A stretch of 64,000 nucleotides of DNA from Mesostigma viride (Eukaryota > Streptophyta > Mesostigmatophyceae > Mesostigmatales > Mesostigmataceae), in the NCBI GenBank assembly GCA_009746045.1, contig RPFO01000302.1:1-64000 (forward strand), read 5' to 3'. Under the pieces are notes generated by a model. That model saw nothing but the letters and a program-made list of their open reading frames with translations, ran no database searches and was not told where the DNA came from. Of the stretch, positions 7,574 through 15,100 are shown in pieces (positions within the stretch are counted from its first letter, which is position 1; each line of letters starts with the position of its first letter). The position numbers and the translations under genes were made by a program.

Positions 7574-10081
7574 CTACTTCTTGCATTCCAGAGGCGGCCT
7601 GTTCGCGGCCCTCATCATGTTCGGCTGGTTGTGGAAGGACTTGAGGAACTCGCAGTCTATGGAGGCGTCCCGCAAGATGGCCAGCAGTCGCTCCAGGTCC
7701 GGGTTCGACCCTCTGGCCTTCGCGTCCTGGTACACGAGCTTGTCCACCGACGGGGTGCCGCCCTGCCCGCCGCCCGTCAGCACTCCCATCTGGATCTCCG
7801 CGATGCGTTTGTACAATTGGAGGGCGGCCCTCACGTTCGGCGCGAGACTCCTCTTCCTGAGGTCCTTGGACACGTTGTCCAGTTTCAGCTGCACCATCTG
7901 TCGCATCATCTGGACCTTGTCCGCCGGTATCTTGTCGAGGACCTGGCGACTGGACGAGGAGGACCCGGGAGGCACGGCGAAGTACCGGTGCACGCGGACC
8001 TTCCACTCCGCTTTCGGCAGCGCCTTGTGAGAGCAGTGCCGCACCGCCCTAGCTATGGCCTGCTTCTCCGAGTTGGCGTTCACGAGGGGCTCCATGATGT
8101 GCACGTCGGTCACCGCCTTGAGGTCGAGGCCTTCGTTGTACCTCCTCCGGGCCAGCACGATCTGGAGGAGCTCCCCGCGCTTGTTCGCGTCCGAGTTGAA
8201 CACCTCTCGGAAGGCCTTGAGCTGCCCCTCGGTCGTTTCGCCGTCCAGGACCGCGAAACGTTTCCGAGGAGGCAACGGACCGCCCGGGGTGAAGCGCGAG
8301 TACCCGATGGCGGACAGCACCTTTGCCAGGTCCGCGATCCCGTGGACGTTGAAGTAGGAGTACACGTAGTGCTTGCCCCCTTTGAGGAAGATCTCCACCA
8401 TTTTCTGGAACTTGGGGGAGAGAACGGGCAGTTGCCTCAGTAGCTGGTTGGAGGGCACGCTTCTGAGGGGCACGCAATTGGCTATCTTCCTGGCCTCCGC
8501 GTACCAGTATCGCTCCCTGTCCTTCGCGGGGATGTCGCGTCTGCTTTCCTTGAACCGCGCCTTGTACAGCTCGAACTGCTTGGCGCTCATCGGGACATCG
8601 TACTCCTCCATGGACGCGATCTCCGGGAAGGAGTTGGTGTCCCCGGTGTAGTCGACGAATGAAATCATGCCCCGGACCCGGTCGGGCGTGATGTTCGCCA
8701 TGGTAAACACGGGGAAGTTGACGGGGCGTATCATGTTGACGAGCCACAGGATCTCCGCCACGGAATCGCCGGGGGTCGCCGTGAGGATGACCATGAAGAG
8801 GTTCTGGGAGGTGTCGGTGTTCTGCGTGGCCAGGAACTCCTTCAGCGCCCGGTGGTCCTCTTGCTGTCCAGGCAGCGGCTTGAACAGGTTCTGCACCTCG
8901 TCCATGACCAAGAGCGCGTTGTTGAGCACGCTCGTGTCGAAGTTCTTCCTGGCCTTGTGGACCCCTATGGCGTGCGATAGTTGCGTGAAGGTGACGATCT
9001 CGCGATTCCACACGCGCTTCCTGAGCTCTGCCAGCACGGTCTTTGGGTCCTTCCCTTTGAATCGAGGGTAGAGGGTCGCGCACTTCGCGATCTCCTCCAG
9101 GGAGTTGTTGGTCTTGTTCTCCTTGCTCGTGGCCAGCACGAAGTTCTTCTTGGTGTCCCAGAACGCGTCCAGCGCCCCCATGGCCGTGCAGGTCTTGCCG
9201 GACCCGGTGGAGTGCCACGCCAGGAAACCGCGCGACGGGTAGTGCGGGCTCAGAGACGCGATCTTCTTCAGGTGCAGGTTGACCACCGCCTGCTGGGGGG
9301 CCAGCTTTCTGGCTCCCATCGGCGCGTCACACCCCGCCTCGTCGGGGCGCCGCAGTTCGGGGGGCAGGAATCCCTCCACGTCTCCGTCGAAGAACCTCTT
9401 AACGAACTGCGCGTATTGGGTGTCCCTGACGGGATGCGGCCACGCCCCCGGGGTGGGCTCGACGGCAACCGTGGTGGGAGGCTTGCTGGGATCGTACAAG
9501 ACCATTTGCCACTGACTGTAGTCCGGCGGCGCTCCTGGGGCTTTTTCGGGGGGCTTTTCCGCGGTCTTCTCCGGAGCAGCTGGAGCCTTTTCGGCGGGCT
9601 TTTCCGCGGTCTTCTCCGGAGCAGCTGGGGTGTCTGCTTTTTCGCTCAGGCGCACGAGCCGCTTCAGGGGGCGCTTGGGGGGCGCGTGGGCGGGCAGGTT
9701 GTCCACGTCCACCTCTTCCTCCTCGTCCGGGAATGCCGCCTTCTCGCTCTCCCTGACCAGCTGCCTGAGACGGCTTTGAATCCCCCCCTTCGGTTTTGTG
9801 GCGGTCTCGGGCTCTTTTTCGCTCAGGCGCACGAGCCGCTTCAGGGGGCGCTTGGGGGGCGCGTGGGCGGGCAGGTTGTCCACGTCCACCTCTTCCTCCT
9901 CGTCCGGGAACGCCGCCTTCTCGCTCTCCCTAACCAGCCGTTTAAGACGTTTCTGTATACCTCCTTTAGAGCGAACGGCGTGTTTCGACCAGACGGCGGC
10001 ACGGGGGAGGGTGATGTCTACCTCCTCGTCTCGGCCGTACCTTGACGAGGATCGCTGTCGAGCGTGATGGACCCGTATCAT
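7574..10081 (-). CDS. SF2 helicase of the NCLDV D6/D11 (VETF/NPH-I) type
   Basis: 835 codons. The helicase core has motif I (HSTGSGKT, about residue 290), motif II DEVQ (about 392), motif III LTATP and motif VI QAIARAVRH (about 674) followed by a CSHKALP-type segment, the pattern of poxvirus D6/D11 relatives that act in viral transcription. The N-terminal 210 residues are a non-globular extension containing two near-identical copies of about 50 residues (GGIQ-RL-LVRESEKAAF... and RPLKRLVRLSEK) and repeated EKTAEKP motifs, encoded by a recent DNA duplication near 9650-9950. Whether it is a transcription factor or termination ATPase cannot be told. Confidence 0.85.
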   Translation of the reverse strand: MIRVHHARQRSSSRYGRDEEVDITLPRAAVWSKHAVRSKGGIQKRLKRLVRESEKAAFPDEEEEVDVDNLPAHAPPKRPLKRLVRLSEKEPETATKPKGGIQSRLRQLVRESEKAAFPDEEEEVDVDNLPAHAPPKRPLKRLVRLSEKADTPAAPEKTAEKPAEKAPAAPEKTAEKPPEKAPGAPPDYSQWQMVLYDPSKPPTTVAVEPTPGAWPHPVRDTQYAQFVKRFFDGDVEGFLPPELRRPDEAGCDAPMGARKLAPQQAVVNLHLKKIASLSPHYPSRGFLAWHSTGSGKTCTAMGALDAFWDTKKNFVLATSKENKTNNSLEEIAKCATLYPRFKGKDPKTVLAELRKRVWNREIVTFTQLSHAIGVHKARKNFDTSVLNNALLVMDEVQNLFKPLPGQQEDHRALKEFLATQNTDTSQNLFMVILTATPGDSVAEILWLVNMIRPVNFPVFTMANITPDRVRGMISFVDYTGDTNSFPEIASMEEYDVPMSAKQFELYKARFKESRRDIPAKDRERYWYAEARKIANCVPLRSVPSNQLLRQLPVLSPKFQKMVEIFLKGGKHYVYSYFNVHGIADLAKVLSAIGYSRFTPGGPLPPRKRFAVLDGETTEGQLKAFREVFNSDANKRGELLQIVLARRRYNEGLDLKAVTDVHIMEPLVNANSEKQAIARAVRHCSHKALPKAEWKVRVHRYFAVPPGSSSSSRQVLDKIPADKVQMMRQMVQLKLDNVSKDLRKRSLAPNVRAALQLYKRIAEIQMGVLTGGGQGGTPSVDKLVYQDAKARGSNPDLERLLAILRDASIDCEFLKSFHNQPNMMRAANRPPLECKK

Positions 10082-10160
10082 CTGTGCTTCTTAATGTACT
10101 CACAGAATAATTGTGTACGCTTAGGCCCTCCTAAAGATCCCGTCCCATGATGCAGCAGAG

Positions 10161-10484
10161 ATGTCGGAGTGGAAGGACTTGGTCGGCGCGATCGTGAAGA
10201 AGAAATGGGACGCGGGCGTGATCCCGACCGCCGAGGTGTTCGAGGCGGGCATGACGGAGACGATGGAGCTCATGAAGCGAGCGGCGAGAGTGAAGACGTC
10301 GGATGACGTGCGCGGCTTCTTCAAATACGTCGAGGAGCAGCTGGGCCCGATCGACAGCTACGACGGGAAAACGAGAGACAAGTTGCAAGCCGCGGGGGGG
10401 CAGATTCTTCACATGGTCTGCCCCGACGTGCTCGAGGTTTGGAAGGACCACGGGGCGTGGGCGTGTCGTCGCATTAAGGCATGA
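10161..10484 (+). CDS. Small helical protein (107 aa), unknown
   Basis: A clean ORF starting MSEWKDLVGAIVKKKWDAG with even composition and no membrane segment. It is the first plus-strand gene after the helicase and is followed by an AATAAA-containing AT-rich gap (10488-10507). No family recognised. Confidence 0.6.
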   Translation: MSEWKDLVGAIVKKKWDAGVIPTAEVFEAGMTETMELMKRAARVKTSDDVRGFFKYVEEQLGPIDSYDGKTRDKLQAAGGQILHMVCPDVLEVWKDHGAWACRRIKA

Positions 10485-10521
10485 CGCATTTATTTCTTAT
10501 AATAAACTGAGAATCGCAGGC

Positions 10522-11151
10522 ATGAGTTTCGCAGGCCTTTTTGCAAAAGTTGGACAATTGGCTAAATCAGTTTCCAATATCACTAAAGTTGGACAATTGG
10601 CTAAATCAGTTTCCAATATCACTACTAGAACAGGTAGCAATTTCGCTAAAGCAGGAGGCAGCAATGTCGTAAAGTCAGGTGATGATGTCGCTATAATAGG
10701 TAAAAACACCGTTCCAGGTACGGTGATGGGTTTTCCATCCCAATATGTGGATGACCTAGCGAGGACTGGCAGGCTTGCGGACGCCGCAGGGGCTGCGGCA
10801 AAGAAGAGCTCGTTGGCGGGGTCCCTCGCGAAGAACGTGGGGATGTCCGCCGTCAGCTTCGGCGTGTTCGCGGCGCTTGGAAATCTGTTCGGATCCGACA
10901 GCAGCAAGGTCGGCGCGGCCCAGGACACGTGGACGGACGATTGGACGGGGACGCCGGAGGACGCGACCGCCGCGGGGCTCCCGGGGTTCGGGACCGCGAA
11001 AAAGCCGAAGGATGAGGACGGGTATTCGCCCCTTGTATCCGTAATCGTGTTCGTCGCGATCCTGGCCCTGATCCTGGCCGTCGCGTACTACCTGATGCGC
11101 CGGGCCGGCGTTGGCAGTCCCGCCCCCGCGCCCCCGCCCCCCCCCCACTGA
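10522..11151 (+). CDS. Membrane protein with mosaic composition (209 aa)
   Basis: The start MSFAGLFAKVGQLAKSV is preceded by an AT-rich leader. The first 75 codons are AT-rich with an exact 13-residue tandem duplication, then the sequence becomes GC-rich. Residues 170-192 form a membrane helix (VSVIVFVAILALILAVAYYL), followed by a Pro-rich tail. The composition jump suggests joined pieces. Function unknown; the Gly/Ala middle segment might also be membrane-active. Confidence 0.6.
   Translation: MSFAGLFAKVGQLAKSVSNITKVGQLAKSVSNITTRTGSNFAKAGGSNVVKSGDDVAIIGKNTVPGTVMGFPSQYVDDLARTGRLADAAGAAAKKSSLAGSLAKNVGMSAVSFGVFAALGNLFGSDSSKVGAAQDTWTDDWTGTPEDATAAGLPGFGTAKKPKDEDGYSPLVSVIVFVAILALILAVAYYLMRRAGVGSPAPAPPPPPH
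10546..10623 (+). repeat. 39-bp exact tandem duplication inside a coding region
   Basis: Two adjacent identical 39-bp copies (10546-10584 and 10585-10623) starting aaagttggacaattggct. They preserve the reading frame and add 13 residues, so the duplication is recent and tolerated. Confidence 0.85.
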
Positions 11152-11180
11152 TGGCGTATTCGTATGCCCCCGTGTCGTGA

Positions 11181-12159
11181 TCAGCGCACGGGACAGGCGC
11201 CCGAGGGGCAGTCCCCGGCTAGTTTCGCCTCGTCCACGTCGACGTGCACGATGCCCGCGTAGTCCACCGGGGTCAGCTTGTTGCGGTACCTCCTCATGAC
11301 ATCCTCGGTGACCACCTCCTGGGGGAGGTAGCTGTACCCCAGGTCCGCTGCGTTCTTGGTGGGGTCGCACCTCAGCAGGAAGGACACGCCCACGTAGAGG
11401 TCCCAGTTCTTCTGGAACCAGTCCAGGATGGCGGGGATCTCGGTGGGATCGTACGACACCGTGCACGAGACGTTCTGGTCGCACCAGTTGGACATGAGGT
11501 TCTTGTAGCGCTCGAGTTGCGCCACGGCGGATTCGGTGTTGACCTCCACCTCCTCGGTGGTGCCGTCCTTCCTCGTGACGGTCTTTTTGGTGAAGGGGAC
11601 GCTGGCGTAGGTGACGGGGAAGGTCACCAGGACGGAATCCTGCTCGTAGGGCTTGTCCGCCACCTTGTAGCCGGCGTCCCTGAACCTCTGCACGAGGGGG
11701 TCGTGCTTGGAGTAGGTGATGTTGTTGAGGATGTACCTGCCCATGGGCTTGTGGACGCCCTCCGGGACCTCCCCCCACTCCCTGGTGCTCATGATCTTGG
11801 ACAGCGTGCCGCTGGGCTTGATGCAGGTGACGTTCTTGGGCAGGGGCTTCCCGAGACTCTTGGCCATCTCGTAGGCCGCGGAGACGGCCACGTTCTTCAT
11901 GCGGCGGTAGTCGTAGTCCTGCAGGTCGGACCTGGCCACGATGCCGGTGAGGCCGACGCCGCACAGGTGCAGGAACTCGTTGTTGAGATGCCACGCCTCT
12001 TGTAGGATCTCGTCCCTGAGGTCGACGAGCGTCTGGCGGTAGTTCATGCGCGCGGCCAAGACGAGCGCCCTCTCGAGGCCGGACTTGTTGCCCTCGTGGA
12101 AGGCGGCCAGGTTGACCTCGGTCAAATTACAAAACGACTTGTTGGCGAGCAGGATCTCA
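11181..12159 (-). CDS. nrdJ: Reductase exon 4
   Basis: It starts after a T10-containing tract and GCGCAG with (C)EILLANKSFCNLTEVN and runs without interruption to TGA at 11181. It contains SGTLSKIMSTREWGEVPEG, NMSNWCDQNVS-type barrel segments and the terminal C-x4-C. Database annotation may show only this piece as the reductase. Confidence 0.85.
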
Positions 12160-15100
12160 CTGCGCGGAAAAAAAAAAGTGCGCAAGTGGTATACAATGCC
12201 CCGACCGCGGAGGAGATCCGGTGCGGGATTGGTCAGGTGCGCCCACCATTCCGTACGCGCGAATGAATTTGACACTCTTCAACTGCCTCTAGAGATCGCG
12301 AAGGTGATCGCGGAGAGAGGAGAGGCGCCGTTCTTCGACAGGAGAACCGTGGGGGATGGGTTGGCGGGCATTAAACGCAAAAAAATCGATGAAAAGGTGG
12401 CAGATAAACAACGCGTGTCCCGTGAGATCTTCGAAAATGGCCAGGAATTGACACGAGTGGACGGTCAACTCCAATTGATCCACAGACCACAACCCCCCCC
12501 CCGCCGCCTGGCACCGCGGAGAGAGAGAGATGGGACGGTCTGGTTCGCGAGGCCGCAGCCAGATCAAGGCCACTGATCCGTCGACAAGATGACCTGTTCG
12601 ATCAGAAACAAATGAAGGAACAAGAATTGCGCAATATCATCGCACAACAGGGGCGACTAGAGCGCATCGACAACGACACTCTGTTGGCCGACCACGCGGC
12701 CAGGCTCGACAGATGGGACACGGCCAGACGGCAACACGAGGCGAGGCAGGCAGCGGTTTCAAAGCGGTGCGGCGTTCGGACGCGGAGTGGGACGACGTGC
12801 CGCAACCGGTGCGCGTACGGGAGAGGACGTTGCGGGGTGCACTCGAGGAGGAGACCTTAAGCAGCCTGTGCGGCGTATCCCATGTTAAAAGTGGGTGGGA
12901 CCATCGCGTTCCAGGCAAGCTTTCTTCGTCCAGGCCAAAGGATACTGTCCACTATAAATAAAACGAAGAAAAGGGTCGAGAGGCCCTGCACGAGCCCCGC
13001 GGTCATTAGCAAGGAACGTGTCACGTCTTGCTTCACCAATCCGCGGTTTACCCCGAACTTCTTCAACAGGCCCCATAGCAACCACAACAAGGCGGCAGCG
13101 CCTTGGAAACCTAGTATTACCTTAAGCCAGGAATATCCGAACAAAGGGTTCATATTAGGCTTGAGCCACATACTCGTTAAAAAGGCCACAAAAGCCAGTA
13201 CCAACAAGCCTTGCGCAGAGCCCGCAGAAGCCAACATGGCTTTTACGGTGCTCGGTTTCCCGACGTCCTTTAACAAGACTCCTCCCCACCACACGCCATA
13301 GACGAGTATTTGCAACAGAGAAAAAATCAGTAAAATCTCCACGTTACTCGGCATTGCACGTATTATATGTAGGAAAGAATAAAAAAGAGCGAGCGTTTTT
13401 TTCCAGATACCAGCAAGGATTGCAGCCTTTGCACCAGGGGGCGCGGCGGCGGGCTGCCTCGAGGTTGAACATGCCGGGCTCGGAGCCGCCGGAGTCGAGC
13501 ATGATGGCGAAGATCTCCTCCAGCTGCTGGCGGGTGGGCTCCTTGGTGAAGACCAGCGAGTTGTTGGACTGCTGGCGGTGGGCGTGGGCGATCCACCAAG
13601 TTTTTTTAGCGGAGGCGAACTCGCGCCACTCGACGTCGCCGTACTCGAAGAGTGCGATCTCCGCGGACCGGCGACTGCTCAACATGGTCCCGAGGTGGTT
13701 CACGATGTCGAGGATGTCCATCTTGGTGAGGAGCTGGTCCGCGCGCCGGGACAAAATGTCGGAGATAGCCACCATAGCCTTGGATACGTTTACATCGCCA
13801 GAGCTCTGCGGGGGTCGAGAAAAATATCGGGGCCAACAGTACATCATGAGGTGCACGGCTAAGACTCGCGGGCCAGACCGACCCGCAAGGATTTCGACGA
13901 AAATTACGCAGAAATGGCGAGCAATTTCTCTCCATTCCGCAAGAGCCCTTACGACTTGTTCGAGAAGTCCATACTTGCCCACAACAAAGCCATAGGTAGA
14001 GGGGGGGCGGAACGTTTTGTAAAGGTGCCTCTGGGGAGAAGCGAAAAAGACCCCAAGGTCGTCTCAACATTTACCGACGCGTTAGATGGCAAAACCGACG
14101 CGATGTCGCACCTCCACGCGGGCAGGTTAACGTGGCGAAGACCGGAGCGGTCCGCCGAGGATGAAAGGTTCCTGACCGACCCCTCCACACACCGCCGGAG
14201 CAGATACATCCCCTCGCTCCGGGAGCTAGCCATCAACGCCATCCCCGAGGGTCCCGAACAGGACGCGGCCTGGCACTTAGCGAGCCACGGCGATTTTCCC
14301 GCGGACGAGATGTAGATGGTTGCCACTACTTCCAAGCATCTTCAAATCCTGTCACATCCTTCCGCCACTTTGCAAACGTAGACAGAACTTCCTGTTCCAA
14401 CCAATCAACTCAAAAACCACGTGCAGGATGGCAGCAGACACGCCAACTTGTATCAAAATACCAGCGTGGGACATCGCCATCATCGGGCTCTGTTTCATGT
14501 GCACCGAATGGACGAGAGTCATGATACCGGCCATCGCCGCCGCCACGATCGCGGATTCTACAAGGACCGCACCGAAATGGGACATGGAATCGATCTAGTA
14601 TAACGCAACATAAATATTGGCGACGGATTCGAGTATCCGCCAATCAACTCACCAGCCACCCATAGCCCCTCAGACGCGTCCCAGCGGGTCTTATCTCGGT
14701 GAAGTCCAGCACGAGTCGCAGTTACGTTAAATAGTGCCGGAACCTTTTGCCGCCTGAGGCAAATCGGGCCGGAACACTATTTTGCCCGGAATAACCACTT
14801 CCGAGCACCCAAGTTAATTCGGCCGAATTAACTTGGGTGCTCGGAAGTGGTTATTCCGGGCAAAATAGTGTTCCGGCCCGATTTGCCTCAGGCGGCAAAA
14901 GGTTCCGGCACTATTTAACGTAACTAAAACCTGGCCTCGTGGAGGGGGGACGAAGAGCCCGAGACATCCGCCTAGGCCGCTGAGCACGCACCACTAAATG
15001 CGCCGGAGCTGCCTCAGTGAGGATTCGAACCCCTGACCTCCAAGGTGCACAGGTTTTAGTTACGTTAAATAGTGACGGAACCTTTTGCCGCCTGAGGCAA

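Larger units (their letters stand above)
12160..13410 (-). other. Reductase intron 3 (1,251 nt) with two nested genes
   Basis: The ends are GTATCT and a T-rich tract followed by CCGCGCAG. Splicing completes the active-site sequence N-P-C-C-E. It contains the plus-strand gene 12196-12860 and the minus-strand membrane protein 12857-13354, which converge with a 4-nt overlap. Confidence 0.75.
13806..14652 (-). other. Reductase intron 2 (847 nt) with two nested genes
   Basis: The ends are GTGAGTTG and ATATTTTTCTCGACCCCCGCAG. Joining exon ends at phase 0 gives an uninterrupted frame through a region expected to be contiguous in the family. It contains a plus-strand gene (13914-14315) and a minus-strand gene (14352-14585). 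Confidence 0.75.

Noticed and set aside
12160-13410. Group I or II self-splicing intron in the reductase
   Set aside because: Ends are GT...AG with pyrimidine tracts, and no intron-encoded endonuclease or catalytic core words were noticed.
15001-15060. Functional tRNA in the cluster spacer
   Set aside because: Only a T-arm-like half is present, with a mismatched stem and the A-box-like word on the wrong side.
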